This document shows, one piece after another, positions 40,693-49,906 of a stretch of DNA of 64,000 nucleotides. Position numbers and translations under genes: made by a program. The first letter of the stretch is position 1. Each line of letters begins with the position of its first letter. The stretch is from Taibaiella chishuiensis (lineage in GTDB: Bacteria; Bacteroidota; Bacteroidia; Chitinophagales; Chitinophagaceae). The notes under the pieces were generated by a model. That model made no database searches and was not told where the DNA came from. It saw nothing but the letters and a program-made list of their open reading frames with translations. The stretch is taken from NCBI RefSeq assembly GCF_003014535.1, contig NZ_PYGD01000004.1:62001-126000 (forward strand), given 5' to 3'.

Positions 40693-41529
40693 TTATACTT
40701 TGCCCGCTACATACATTTCGGTAAGGGTTGGGGTAGGGCTGCCACCTTCTTTTTCGAGGGTAATAGCAAACATCTGCGCTGCAGGAATCACCTTCATCTT
40801 CTGCATCATTTCCCCGGTGTTCATATCGTACACACCGGCATCAACGGGTTTGCCGTCTACGATGGCCCAGAGCTGGTATTGCTTGCCGGCCGGCGGTTTG
40901 GGCAGGTCTTTAAGCGAGAGGTATACATCTTTGGTGCGGGTATCCCACATCAGCATGGCATTATTGGTTACATGGTCGCCTACGCCGGCCAGGTGCACCG
41001 GTTTCATGGCCGGGTCCATCATCATAGCCATATGTTTGCGGTTCTGCTCCATTTGTTGCTGCAATTGCCGGTTGCCCGCCAGTATGTTTTCCTGCTGCGA
41101 TTTTATGGCGGCCAGTTCGTGCTCCGATGAGCGCGTACGTTGCCAGGACATTACATTAAACACCAGGCTGATCACCAGCAGGGCTACAGCTGCAGCAAGC
41201 GGGGTGTACAGTCTCCTTGTTTTGGTCTCGGCCTGCGGCAGGGTAGTAACGGGTTGTTCCTGCGCGGCAGGAGCGGCAGGGAAAGGTACAGCCTTACCGG
41301 TAGCTTCCTGCTCCAGTTTATCCCAGATGCTTTCTTTAAGTCCTTCCGGTGGAGGCAGGTGGTAAGACGAAGCAAAATCTTCCATCAGCCGCTGTTGCTC
41401 TTCTATAGCAGCAGCGATCTCCGGATGTTGTGCAGACAACAATTCCAGCTCACGCACTTCCTCACCGGAGGCGATACCCAGTACGTATGCCTCGATGATT
41501 CCTGATGATATATATTGTTGAACGTCCAC
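40693..41529 (-). CDS. RskA-like anti-sigma factor
   Basis: A 278-residue single-span membrane protein. The cytoplasmic N-terminal region (IIEAYVLGIASGEEVRELEL, GLKESIWDKLEQEATGK) resembles anti-sigma domains. One membrane helix follows at about 108-130 (LYTPLAAAVALLVISLVFNV). The periplasmic part carries the RskA C-terminal domain (GKQYQLWAIVDGKPVDAGVY, FAITLEKEGGSPTPT). It lies 8 bp after the ECF sigma gene and should hold that sigma factor inactive at the membrane until signal-dependent proteolysis. Confidence 0.9.
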   Translation of the reverse strand: MDVQQYISSGIIEAYVLGIASGEEVRELELLSAQHPEIAAAIEEQQRLMEDFASSYHLPPPEGLKESIWDKLEQEATGKAVPFPAAPAAQEQPVTTLPQAETKTRRLYTPLAAAVALLVISLVFNVMSWQRTRSSEHELAAIKSQQENILAGNRQLQQQMEQNRKHMAMMMDPAMKPVHLAGVGDHVTNNAMLMWDTRTKDVYLSLKDLPKPPAGKQYQLWAIVDGKPVDAGVYDMNTGEMMQKMKVIPAAQMFAITLEKEGGSPTPTLTEMYVAGKV

Positions 41530-41537
41530 CTTATTAA

Positions 41538-42083
41538 TTAATTCATTAAACTTTTTAATTGCGCCAGAGCCGCCCTGGCACGCGTTTTTACTGTACCCAG
41601 CGGCATATTCAGCGCCTGGGCAATCTCCTCCTGGGTATAACCGTTAAAGTATGCCAGTTCTATGATCCGGCGATGCTCCTCTTTCAGCCCTTCCACCAGT
41701 TTCTTCAGGCCCATATGGTCGGTCCTGATGGCGGTAGAGAGGGCAGATGTATCGGTATATACGCTATTTTCGAGCGTAGAGATTTTCTTATCCTTGTTAA
41801 AGCCTGCAGACCGGAATACATCGATGGCCGCATTGCGGGCAATGTTCAGCATCCAGGTGTAGAGCCTGCCTTTACCGGCATCATAACTTTCGATATGCTG
41901 CCATATTTTTACAAATACTTCCTGTAAAACGTCCTTTGCCGCCTCTTCTTTGTTAAGAATCTTCATGATAATACCATACAGCGCGCCGCCATAGTTATCG
42001 TAGAGATAACTATAAGCCTGCCTGTCCCTGGTTTTAAGCAGGGCAATCAGTTCTTCTTCTGTATTAGCGGAGAATGGAGGCAA
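41538..42083 (-). CDS. ECF RNA polymerase sigma factor, SigK-like
   Basis: A 181-residue ECF sigma factor. Region 2 reads AYSYLYDNYGGALYGIIMKI with DVLQEVFVKIWQHIESYDAG and TWMLNIARNAAIDVFR. Region 4 has HRRIIELAYFNGYTQEEIAQ and LNMPLGTVKTRARAALAQLK, a helix-turn-helix. The start is TTG at 42081-42083. The first internal ATG is about 40 codons later and would remove much of region 2, so TTG is preferred. Pairing with an RskA-like anti-sigma factor 8 bp downstream supports the SigK/RskA type. A housekeeping -7 box lies 24 bp upstream. Confidence 0.9.
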   Translation of the reverse strand: MPPFSANTEEELIALLKTRDRQAYSYLYDNYGGALYGIIMKILNKEEAAKDVLQEVFVKIWQHIESYDAGKGRLYTWMLNIARNAAIDVFRSAGFNKDKKISTLENSVYTDTSALSTAIRTDHMGLKKLVEGLKEEHRRIIELAYFNGYTQEEIAQALNMPLGTVKTRARAALAQLKSLMN

Positions 42084-42106
42084 TAGATGTTGGTCTTTTC
42101 AGGTGT

Positions 42107-42114
42107 CAAATATA
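42107..42114 (-). promoter_or_regulatory. -7 box TATATTTG for the sigma-factor operon
   Basis: Exact TAnnTTTG match on the minus strand, 24 bp before the TTG start. Confidence 0.5.
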
Positions 42115-42192
42115 AGCCGGCAGACTTTATAAAACTGAAAACATTAAAAAAATATTTATTAAGGAAAACACAAACCTGGTCCGACACCCCGC

Positions 42193-42831
42193 TTATGCAT
42201 ACTGCTGTAGTAAATGCCGGTACTCCTCCATGGGGATCATTTCAGCGCCCAGGCTCATCAGGTGTTCATTGGGCATCTGGCAGTCGATAAGCGGGTATTG
42301 GTTTTGCCGGCAAAGCCATATCAGCGCGGTTTTCGATGCGTTGGGCTCCAGGCTGAACATGCTTTCGCCGCAGAACACCCTGTCGGTTACTATACCATAG
42401 AGGCCACCGGCCAGCCGGCCATCGCGCCATACCTCCACGCTGTGGGCATGCCCGCTTTCGTGCAGCCGCATGTAAGCCTCCTGCATATCAGGCCCGATCC
42501 AGGTGCCGGTCTGCCCTTTGCGGCTTATGCCGGCGCAGTGTCCGATCACCGCTCCGAAGGCCTGGTTAAAGGTCACTTCGAAGAGGCCTTTACGCAATAC
42601 CTGCTGCATGCTTTTGCTCACCTTTACCCGTTCGCTAAAGATGACGCAACGCGCTTTGGGAGCGTACCAGCAGATAGGATCTTCTTCGTTGTACCAGGGA
42701 AATATGCCCTGCCGGTAAGCCTGTAGTAAACGGGCTTCCGACAGGTCGCCGCCTATGGCCAGCAGGCCGTCTTCGTCGGCCAGTGCAGGGTCTGGAAATG
42801 TTATAACCTTCGGGGATAACCGGAATACCAT
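42193..42831 (-). CDS. aat: leucyl/phenylalanyl-tRNA-protein transferase
   Basis: A 212-residue enzyme that adds Leu or Phe to N-terminal Lys or Arg, marking proteins for ClpAP via the N-degron pathway. Motifs include FPDPALADEDGLLAIGGDLS, YRQGIFPWYNEEDPICWYAP, HSVEVWRDGRLAGGLYGIVT, GESMFSLEPNASKTALIWLC and LIDCQMPNEHLMSLGAEMIP. Length is as expected. The -7 box ends only 5 bp before the ATG, so the message is probably leaderless. Confidence 0.96.
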   Translation of the reverse strand: MVFRLSPKVITFPDPALADEDGLLAIGGDLSEARLLQAYRQGIFPWYNEEDPICWYAPKARCVIFSERVKVSKSMQQVLRKGLFEVTFNQAFGAVIGHCAGISRKGQTGTWIGPDMQEAYMRLHESGHAHSVEVWRDGRLAGGLYGIVTDRVFCGESMFSLEPNASKTALIWLCRQNQYPLIDCQMPNEHLMSLGAEMIPMEEYRHLLQQYA

Positions 42832-42835
42832 CGGG

Positions 42836-42843
42836 CAAAATTA
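42836..42843 (-). promoter_or_regulatory. -7 box TAATTTTG for aat
   Basis: Exact TAnnTTTG match on the minus strand. It ends 4 bp before the ATG, so transcription would start at or next to the start codon. Confidence 0.5.
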
Positions 42844-42875
42844 GAGATAAAAGGGACAGGCCCGGGTAAAAAGAA

Positions 42876-42910
42876 AAACGGTTGCTCCCGAGCGGGAAGC
42901 AACCGTTTAC
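42876..42910 (-). terminator. terminator of the tail-specific protease gene
   Basis: On the minus strand AAACGGTTGCT pairs with AGCAACCGTTT around a CCCGCTCGGG-type inner stem, followed by a TTTTTC tract. Confidence 0.88.
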
Positions 42911-42926
42911 CTGTTGTTATGCCATA

Positions 42927-45125
42927 TTACTGGTGGCTGGCATTCATATGTAATACTTTGGCACTGCTGGTCAGCCAGTCGTCGATTACGTTGGCCGTTT
43001 CAGCGATATAAACGTCTTTCTTCAGCGCTTTCAGCCATTCTTCGTTCTTGGCTTTGGATGAGGTATCCACATTGATCCTGCGCATATCCGCTTTCAGGTT
43101 TTTGACCATAATGGGCGATCCCATTTTATCGAGCTCCTCCAGTTTTTTGGAGATGGCTTCCGATTCTTTTTGTTTCGCAACAAAACGCTGCTCGTTCAGC
43201 GGCACTACGTAATTGTCCTGCTGCAGCTTGAGACGGTCGGCGGTTTGCCTGATGATGCGGAAGGTTTCATTGGCGCTAACCCTGGCCTTGCTGCTGGCAG
43301 CCAGCGAAGCGATAGCCGGTGGTTTATCCCAGAGTTTGAAAGATGCCGCTGCAATCTTATCCCAGGGCAGTGCCTGTTTATCTTTGCGTTCGCCGATATT
43401 GTCGAGTTGCTCGTAAGCATCCGGCAGTATAATATCGGGTGTTACCCCTTTCAACTGGGTAGAACCGCCGTTGATCCGGTAGAATTTCTGGATGGTCAGT
43501 TTGAGGGAGCCGATACCGTCGTATACCGCATCGCCGCCTTTGGCTTTATTAAAGGCCATTACGATCTGGTCGCGTACCGAGGCATTCACAAACTGGTCGA
43601 GCGATACGAGCTTCTGTACGGTACCTTTACCAAAAGTATTGGTGCCGATAATAACAGCGCGGCCATAGTCCTGCATGGCTGCTGCCATTATCTCGGAAGC
43701 AGAAGCGCTGCCGTTGTTGACCATAATAGCCAGCGGACCGTCGTAGATCGGTGCGTTGTTGGAGCTTTTTAAGATGGTATTCTGGCTGCCGCTGCTGCGT
43801 ACCTGTACCACGGGGCCTTTGCCGATAAAGATGCCCGCCATGTCAACTACATCGCTCAGCGATCCGCCGCCATTGTTGCGCAGGTCGAGTACGATACCGT
43901 CTACTTTTTCTTCTTTTAATTTGATCACTTCGTTGGCCACATCCTGGCCGCTGCGCCTGCCGCCGTTTTCGCCGCTAAAGTCGGCGTAGAACTCGGGCAG
44001 GTAGATATACCCTACGCGTTTACCTTTATTTTCGATAATGGCCGATTTGGCAAAAGTATCTTCCATTTCCACTTTACCGCGCAGGATGGGGATCACTTCA
44101 TTGGTACCATCGGCGTGTTTTACGGTAAGCCTTACCTCGGTGCCTTTTGGACCGCGGATCAGTTTTACCACTTCGTCGATCTCGAAGCCTTCTACCTCTA
44201 CCGGCTGCGCATCGCCCTGGGCCACTTTAATGATAATATCGTCGGCCTTCAGGTGGCCTTGCTGCCAGGATGGGCTGCCGGTAATAATGGCGGCTACTTT
44301 GATCTTACCATCCTCCTGCTGTTGCAGGGAGGCGCCGATACCGATAAAGGAACCGGACATCATCTCGTCGAATTTCTTCTTGTCGGCCGGTGGCAGGTAA
44401 TCCGTATGCGGATCTTCGGTGCCGGTAATGCTGTTTACGAATAAAGAGAAACGGTCGTTATCGTTCATCTTTTTCAGCCTTTTGAAATAGCGGTCCTGGA
44501 TCTTCAGGATGCTTTCGCGGGCTTCTTTTTCGAGGGTTGCAAAATCCCTGACTTTATAATTGGCCGAGTCTTTTGCCTTTTTATCTTCCCCTTCTTTCAG
44601 GTCGATGTATTTAGCCAGCACGCGGTATTTCATTGCCTGGTTCCAGCGGGCTTTCATTTCGGTATCGTTTTTGGCATAGGCCAGTTTCTTACCGTCCAGC
44701 TGGATGCTGTCGTTCTGGTCGAAGCGGAAGGGCTGCTGCAGGCTTTCCTTGTAGTAGTGCTCGGCTTCGTTCACGCGTTTTACGAATACGGCGCTTACCT
44801 TTTCGTAGAACTCGAGCGAATTGTCCATAATCTCGTTGTCGATCTGGTTGCGGTAGCCGGCCAGCCCGTCTATATCGGATTGGAAAAAGAATTTCTTTTC
44901 AAAGTCGAGGTTCTCGAGGGTCTTGTCGTAAATGGATTGGGAAAAGGCGTCGTCGATGGGCCGTGGGGAGTAGTGCCCCTGTTCCATAATACCCATTACC
45001 GTCTGGAGAATTGTTTTCTGTTCCTGTGCACCGCCACCTCCTTCTGTTCCTCCTGCATAACGGAATGAAAAGAAAACAGCCAGGCCCGTCAGAATAAGTG
45101 CAGGTATTAGAATTTTATTTTTCAT
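42927..45125 (-). CDS. carboxy-terminal processing (tail-specific) protease, Prc type
   Basis: A 732-residue S41 protease. It has a signal anchor (MKNKILIPALILTGLAVFFS), a long helical N-terminal domain typical of Prc, and a PDZ domain (FIGIGASLQQQEDGKIKVAA, ITGSPSWQQGHLKADDIIIK). The catalytic domain has Ser in NNGSASASEIMAAAMQDYGR and Lys in NTFGKGTVQ. A C-terminal DUF3340-like tail follows. It degrades or trims periplasmic proteins and murein hydrolases. The start at 45125 (MKNKIL) is preferred; an ATG four codons upstream is possible. Confidence 0.94.
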   Translation of the reverse strand: MKNKILIPALILTGLAVFFSFRYAGGTEGGGGAQEQKTILQTVMGIMEQGHYSPRPIDDAFSQSIYDKTLENLDFEKKFFFQSDIDGLAGYRNQIDNEIMDNSLEFYEKVSAVFVKRVNEAEHYYKESLQQPFRFDQNDSIQLDGKKLAYAKNDTEMKARWNQAMKYRVLAKYIDLKEGEDKKAKDSANYKVRDFATLEKEARESILKIQDRYFKRLKKMNDNDRFSLFVNSITGTEDPHTDYLPPADKKKFDEMMSGSFIGIGASLQQQEDGKIKVAAIITGSPSWQQGHLKADDIIIKVAQGDAQPVEVEGFEIDEVVKLIRGPKGTEVRLTVKHADGTNEVIPILRGKVEMEDTFAKSAIIENKGKRVGYIYLPEFYADFSGENGGRRSGQDVANEVIKLKEEKVDGIVLDLRNNGGGSLSDVVDMAGIFIGKGPVVQVRSSGSQNTILKSSNNAPIYDGPLAIMVNNGSASASEIMAAAMQDYGRAVIIGTNTFGKGTVQKLVSLDQFVNASVRDQIVMAFNKAKGGDAVYDGIGSLKLTIQKFYRINGGSTQLKGVTPDIILPDAYEQLDNIGERKDKQALPWDKIAAASFKLWDKPPAIASLAASSKARVSANETFRIIRQTADRLKLQQDNYVVPLNEQRFVAKQKESEAISKKLEELDKMGSPIMVKNLKADMRRINVDTSSKAKNEEWLKALKKDVYIAETANVIDDWLTSSAKVLHMNASHQ

Positions 45126-45174
45126 GAATTGCAACATATCTTTAGCGTAATGTTTTTTCTTTAAACGTAAAAAG

Positions 45175-45182
45175 CAAATGTA
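45175..45182 (-). promoter_or_regulatory. -7 box TACATTTG for the tail-specific protease gene
   Basis: Exact TAnnTTTG match on the minus strand, 50 bp before the start. Confidence 0.5.
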
Positions 45183-45342
45183 AAGTATTTTTGAGTTAAC
45201 AAAAGGCTAAGTGTCAAAATCACCCTATGCGGGTGAGCGCCTTGTCCAGAAAGGGTTTCAGGGCTTCCTATAAGCTCTGTCTATGCCCCGATTTCCGGGC
45301 TGTCCCGGGTTTTACTATCGCTTAACACGTCGTATCTTAATA

Positions 45343-45380
45343 CAAAAAAATACCCGGATAAGTTGTCCGGGTATTTTTTT
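45343..45380. terminator. bidirectional terminator after trmB
   Basis: AATACCCGGA and TCCGGGTATT pair over 10 bp, with A7 before and T7 after, so it works on both strands. It lies 22 bp after the trmB stop on the minus strand. Confidence 0.92.
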
Positions 45381-45401
45381 ACGGGTATTCCGTATGCTGC
45401 C

Positions 45402-46127
45402 TTAGTCAGCGCTTTCAGGTTCTTTTTCCCCGCTTTCGCCTTTAAACATTTCTTTCAGGATCTCATCCTTTTCCAGCGGCAAAGGTTTATTGACGCGGAA
45501 CCGCAGGTAGTGTATGCGGTTGCTGCCCGCGATATCGAGGCCTTCGTAATGGGTCTTGATGGCCAGTTCGGGCGATACTTCGCCTTTGGCATAAATATTA
45601 TCGTCGTCGTGTAAGAGTTCCAGTCCGTAAAGTTCGATTACCGCTTTGGTAAAGCCGTACAGGGCCGGGCTGTCTGTTTTGAGGTTGACTACGCCGCCGG
45701 GCGCAAGCACTTTATCGTACAGGCGCAGGAACCTCGGATGGGTCAGTCTTTTCTTCATGCGGGAAGCGCGCAGTTGCGGATCCGGGAAGGTGATCCAGAT
45801 CTCCGATACCTCGCCGGGTTCGAAGTAATCGTTCAGTTTATCGATATGCGACCGCAGGAAGGCGACATTGTTCAAACCGTCGTCCAGTGCGGTTTTAGCG
45901 CCACGCCAGATGCGGTTGCCTTTAAGGTCGATACCCAGGAAATTGCGTTCGGGGTACAGCCTGCCCAGGCCTACGGAGTATTCTCCTTTGCCACAGGCGA
46001 GTTCGAGGGTAAGCGGGTTTTCGTTTTTAAAAAAGGTATGCCATTGGCCTTTCATATCCTGCGGATATTCCAGCACATTATTGAATTCCTTAATGGCATT
46101 GAAACGGATTAGTTTTTTTTGTCCCAT
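45402..46127 (-). CDS. trmB: tRNA (guanine-N7-)-methyltransferase
   Basis: A 241-residue SAM-dependent methyltransferase that makes m7G46 in tRNA variable loops. Family motifs are LTLELACGKGEYSVGLGRLY (SAM binding), FLGIDLKGNRIWRGAKTALD, EIWITFPDPQLRASRMKKRL (the FPDPxxK-type catalytic motif) and HPRFLRLYDKVLAPGGVVNL. The tail beyond about 215 is charged. The CNT transporter gene lies 60 bp upstream in the same direction with no terminator seen between, so co-transcription is possible. Confidence 0.95.
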   Translation of the reverse strand: MGQKKLIRFNAIKEFNNVLEYPQDMKGQWHTFFKNENPLTLELACGKGEYSVGLGRLYPERNFLGIDLKGNRIWRGAKTALDDGLNNVAFLRSHIDKLNDYFEPGEVSEIWITFPDPQLRASRMKKRLTHPRFLRLYDKVLAPGGVVNLKTDSPALYGFTKAVIELYGLELLHDDDNIYAKGEVSPELAIKTHYEGLDIAGSNRIHYLRFRVNKPLPLEKDEILKEMFKGESGEKEPESAD

Positions 46128-46187
46128 CTAAATTGTAAATGCATTAAAAGCTGCGTTGCAGCACCAGCGCATATTTCCGGGCAGGGC

Positions 46188-47465
46188 TTACATCAGTATG
46201 CCGGCAATGGCCCCGGAAAGGTACGACGCTAAAGTGCCGCAAAGTAAAGCCTTTAATCCCAGACGGGCAAGGTCGGCCCTGCGTTCGGGCGCCAGGGCGC
46301 CGATACCGCCGATCTGCATACCCACGCTGCTGAAGTTGGCAAAACCGCAGATGGCGGTTGTTACGATCAGCAGCCCTTTTTCGGTAATGATGGGCACTTC
46401 TTTCGTGGTGAGGCTTTTGAAGGCGAGAAATTCGTTGACGGACAGCTTCTGTCCCAGCAGGGTGGCGGCGCTGCTGATATCGGCTTCGGGAACACCCATA
46501 GCCCAGGCAAAGGGGTAGAACACTTTGCCGAATATCCAGTTAAGCGACAGGTCGAAACCAGGATTGAATACATGACCCGCTTTGAGCAATACCCAGTCGA
46601 GCAGGGCGATCAGCGCGATAAAACCGATCAGCATAGCGATCACGTTCATGGCAATCTTAAAGCCGTCGGCAGCCGCATGCGAAATGGCGTCGATCAGGTT
46701 GGTATATTCGCTTTTTACTTCCAGTTTTACTTTGCCCAGGGTTTGCGATTCTTCAGTCTCGGGCATCACGATCTTCGAGATGACGAGCGCGCCGGGCGCG
46801 GCCATCAGGCTGGCCATAATCAGCTTGGGCGCCAGGTTCAATCCTGCCTGTGCGCCCATATTGGCATACACGATCAGGATACCGCCGGCAATACAAGCCA
46901 GGCTGCCGCTCATGGAGGCCAGCAGTTCGCTTTTGGTCATACCCTTAAGATAAGGACGGATCATCACCTGCGCCTCAACCTGGCCAACAAAGGCGCTGGC
47001 CACATTACTCAGGGCTTCGGCGCCGCTTACCCGCATAATAAAATTCATACCCCGGGCAATTACGGATACGATCCGCTGCATGAGGCCGATATGGTAAAAA
47101 ATAGCCACCAGCACACATACGAGGATAATGGCTGCTGTAACACTAAAGCCGAATACAAAGGGATTATCGCCGGAGATCTGCTCGCGGTAGGGCACATTGC
47201 CATGACTATTGGTCTGGGTAATGATGCCGCCGTATACAAAGGCAGCGCCCTGTTTGGCAAACTCCTCGATCTTTTGCATGCCCTTACCCAGGTAGGTAAA
47301 GAAGGTGCGCACGGCCGGTACCTTAAGGATGAGTACGGCGATAATAGCCTGGAGGGCCAGCCCGCTGATTACAAGTCTTGCATTGATCTTTTTCTTATTG
47401 CTGGAAAATAAGAAAGCGATACCCAATATCAACACCACGCCAATAAGTCCTGTAAATCGTTCCAT
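46188..47465 (-). CDS. concentrative nucleoside transporter (NupC/CNT family)
   Basis: A 425-residue inner-membrane transporter with about ten helices. CNT motifs are FVFGFSVTAAIILVCVLVAI, GAEALSNVASAFVGQVEAQV, MSGSLACIAGGILIVYANMG, FYPFAWAMGVPEADISSAAT and ICGFANFSSVGMQIGGIGAL. It imports nucleosides using H+ or Na+. It may feed salvage by Cdd, encoded about 40 kb away. The start MERFTGLIG at 47465 has no competitor in frame. Confidence 0.93.
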   Translation of the reverse strand: MERFTGLIGVVLILGIAFLFSSNKKKINARLVISGLALQAIIAVLILKVPAVRTFFTYLGKGMQKIEEFAKQGAAFVYGGIITQTNSHGNVPYREQISGDNPFVFGFSVTAAIILVCVLVAIFYHIGLMQRIVSVIARGMNFIMRVSGAEALSNVASAFVGQVEAQVMIRPYLKGMTKSELLASMSGSLACIAGGILIVYANMGAQAGLNLAPKLIMASLMAAPGALVISKIVMPETEESQTLGKVKLEVKSEYTNLIDAISHAAADGFKIAMNVIAMLIGFIALIALLDWVLLKAGHVFNPGFDLSLNWIFGKVFYPFAWAMGVPEADISSAATLLGQKLSVNEFLAFKSLTTKEVPIITEKGLLIVTTAICGFANFSSVGMQIGGIGALAPERRADLARLGLKALLCGTLASYLSGAIAGILM

Positions 47466-47815
47466 TAAGGAGGCTTAATTTTTTAGTAAGGTGCAAAATA
47501 AATTATTGTTGATTATTATCTTGTATTTTATGTTAAATAAATAAGGTAAAGATAACATTGGCATGACCGGGTGCTGCCGGCTCTATAGTCTGGAAATGGC
47601 TTCCGTATTGGTTTTCTGCGGTTTGGATGGTGTCCGGCCCTGCACTGGTAGCAGCGTTTACCCTTGCAAAGCGAAGCCCCGTGGGTAAATAAACCTCGAT
47701 TTCTGACAAACTTTCCGCAACTTTGCAGCCCTCTGTACACCCCTGTGCCCATCTGCGCGCGGGTGTATGCGGGATGGCGAGCCCATACCGGGCGCCTAAA
47801 CCAGCTGTTTACCTA
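47466..47815. other. CNT-prfC intergenic region
   Basis: 350 bp between divergent genes. It holds a possible 58-codon TTG-start frame (47533-47709, minus). A CAACTTTGCAG segment near 47718-47728 resembles, but does not match exactly, the -7 consensus for prfC. Confidence 0.45.
47533..47709 (-). CDS. possible small protein with TTG start
   Basis: The frame reads [20 protein letters not shown] and ends [10 protein letters not shown], 58 residues, with codon use like neighbouring genes. The start must be TTG or another rare codon, because no ATG is in frame. The open frame continues upstream to 47811 and crosses the prfC promoter area. It could be a small gene upstream of the CNT gene or the 3' remnant of a lost gene. 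No family recognised. Confidence 0.28.
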   Translation of the reverse strand: MSEIEVYLPTGLRFARVNAATSAGPDTIQTAENQYGSHFQTIEPAAPGHANVIFTLFI

Positions 47816-49393
47816 ATGAAATATATTAACGAGATCAACCGCCGCAAAACCTTTGCCATCATTTCGCACCCGGATGCGGGTAAAACCACCCTTACCGAGA
47901 AGTTCCTGCTTTTTGGCGGCGCGATACAGGTGGCCGGTGCGGTAAAAAGTAATAAGATCAAGAAAGGAGCGACCTCCGACTTTATGGAGATCGAACGCCA
48001 GAGGGGTATCTCGGTAGCTACCTCGGTAATGACCTTTGAATATAAGGACATGCTCATCAACCTGCTGGATACGCCGGGTCACAAGGACTTTGCCGAAGAT
48101 ACTTACCGCACGCTTACCGCGGTGGACAGCGTAATCCTGGTGGTGGACAGCGTAAACGGGGTGGAAGAACAGACCCGCCGCCTGATGGAAGTGTGCCGTA
48201 TGCGCGATACCCCGGTAATCGTGTTCATCAATAAAATGGACCGCGACGGTAAATTCCCCTTCGACCTGCTCGATGAGATCGAAAAAGAACTGAATATTTC
48301 CCTGCACCCGCTTACCTGGCCTATCAATATGGGTAAGGAGTTTAAAGGGGTATATAACCTGTACGATAAGAGTCTGAACCTGTTTACACCCGGCCAGAAA
48401 GCCACGGATGAAAACAGTGTGCCGATACACGACCTGGCCGACAAACTGCTGGATGAGAAAGTAGGGGATCGTGACGCCGCCCAGTTGCGGGAAGATGCCG
48501 AACTGCTGTCGGGCGTATATGGCGACCTGGATGCTGAGGACTACCTGAAAGGCAGGGTAGCACCGGTGTTCTTTGGTTCGGCGGTCAACAACTTTGGTGT
48601 AAAGGAAATGCTGGATACCTTTATCCGTATTGCTCCTACCCCCGAAGACCGCCAGACCGACAAGGGCCTGGTAAAACCTACGGACGATAAGTTCAGCGGT
48701 TTTATCTTCAAGATCCACGCCAACCTCGATCCCCGTCACCGCGACCGTATCGCGTTCCTGCGGGTATGTTCCGGCAGGTTTGAACGCAATAAGAATTACC
48801 ATCATGTAAGGCTCGATAAGGATGTGCGGTTCAGCGCGCCTTATAGTTTTATGGCCCGCCAGAAGGAGGTAATCGACGATGCTTACCCCGGCGATGTGGT
48901 CGGTTTGTTCGATACCGGCAACTTTAAGATCGGAGATACGTTAACAGAAGGAGCGGATTTTTACTTTACCGGTATGCCCAGCTTCTCACCCGAGATTTTT
49001 AAAGAGGTGGTAAACAAGGACCCGATGAAGACCAAACAACTGGAAAAAGGCCTGCGCCAGCTTACCGACGAAGGTGTGGCCCAGCTGTTTACCCAGCATA
49101 ACGGTAACCGTAAGATCATCGGTTGTGTGGGCGATCTGCAGTTCGAGGTAATCCAGTACCGCCTGTTGCAGGAGTACGGGGCCTCGGTAAACTTTGTGCC
49201 GCTTGCCTTTTATAAGGCCTGCTGGATAACCGGCGAAAAGAAAAAACTGGAAGATTTTGTACGGTTCAAACAGGCCAATGTAATGGAAGATAAGGATGGT
49301 AACCTGGTATACCTGGCGCAAAGCGAATGGTTCCTGAATACGGAAAGACAGAATAATCCCGATATCGAGTTCCATTTTACCAGCGAGTTTTAA
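47816..49393 (+). CDS. prfC: peptide chain release factor 3
   Basis: A 525-residue translational GTPase that recycles RF1/RF2 after termination. The GTPase domain shows [20 protein letters not shown] (G1), [17 protein letters not shown] (G2), [20 protein letters not shown] (G3) and [12 protein letters not shown] (G4). EF-Tu-like domain II and the RF3 C-terminal domain follow ([40 protein letters not shown]). The start [14 protein letters not shown] at 47816 fits the family. 31 in-frame codons upstream from 47723 are not conserved-looking and overlap the promoter area. Confidence 0.96.
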   Translation: MKYINEINRRKTFAIISHPDAGKTTLTEKFLLFGGAIQVAGAVKSNKIKKGATSDFMEIERQRGISVATSVMTFEYKDMLINLLDTPGHKDFAEDTYRTLTAVDSVILVVDSVNGVEEQTRRLMEVCRMRDTPVIVFINKMDRDGKFPFDLLDEIEKELNISLHPLTWPINMGKEFKGVYNLYDKSLNLFTPGQKATDENSVPIHDLADKLLDEKVGDRDAAQLREDAELLSGVYGDLDAEDYLKGRVAPVFFGSAVNNFGVKEMLDTFIRIAPTPEDRQTDKGLVKPTDDKFSGFIFKIHANLDPRHRDRIAFLRVCSGRFERNKNYHHVRLDKDVRFSAPYSFMARQKEVIDDAYPGDVVGLFDTGNFKIGDTLTEGADFYFTGMPSFSPEIFKEVVNKDPMKTKQLEKGLRQLTDEGVAQLFTQHNGNRKIIGCVGDLQFEVIQYRLLQEYGASVNFVPLAFYKACWITGEKKKLEDFVRFKQANVMEDKDGNLVYLAQSEWFLNTERQNNPDIEFHFTSEF

Positions 49394-49405
49394 AAAAAAG
49401 ATCCA

Positions 49406-49861
49406 ATGAAGGGCGGAACCATCTGGTACGATCGGGCTGATGTCAACAAAGCCATCGTGATCTGGTCGGTTGTTTTTGCCCTGCTGGCGGGCGGTAACCT
49501 CTGGGTAGCCGCCCACCAGCCAACGGGAAGCGTGCCTGCACTGTCCGGCCTGGAGTTATTGTTGCTCCTGCCTTACTGGATAGCCTGCCTGGCCTATACT
49601 TTAGTTCTGTTTGCCGGCTTAAAAGACGGCAGTACCTGGTTACCCTGGCCTTTGTTTATCCTGTTGCAGCTGGCTATACTGTGGCTGGACGAGGGAAAAG
49701 AAACGATAAGCTGGGTAGCCGAAACCTGGGAGAGCGACCGTTACCTGCTCGTCCCGTTTTTTTATTCTGTAGTGGTATACCTGATTACCCTCTGTCTCCG
49801 GAAGCGGTTGCGTTTATATAATGAAGCGGCCTACCGGGAGCAGGAGCAAGAAGATGTTTAG
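49406..49861 (+). CDS. four-helix membrane protein, unknown function
   Basis: A 151-residue protein starting 12 bp after prfC and probably co-transcribed with it. Helices are VIWSVVFALLAGGNLWVAAH, LELLLLLPYWIACLAYTLVL, WLPWPLFILLQLAILWLDEG and LVPFFYSVVVYLITLCLRKR, with a charged C-terminus (REQEQEDV). No family recognised. No functional link to RF3 is evident. Confidence 0.7.
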   Translation: MKGGTIWYDRADVNKAIVIWSVVFALLAGGNLWVAAHQPTGSVPALSGLELLLLLPYWIACLAYTLVLFAGLKDGSTWLPWPLFILLQLAILWLDEGKETISWVAETWESDRYLLVPFFYSVVVYLITLCLRKRLRLYNEAAYREQEQEDV

Positions 49862-49906
49862 TTCATTACGAGAATCAATAAAATTGGCTATTTTGCCGCC
49901 TGTTCA

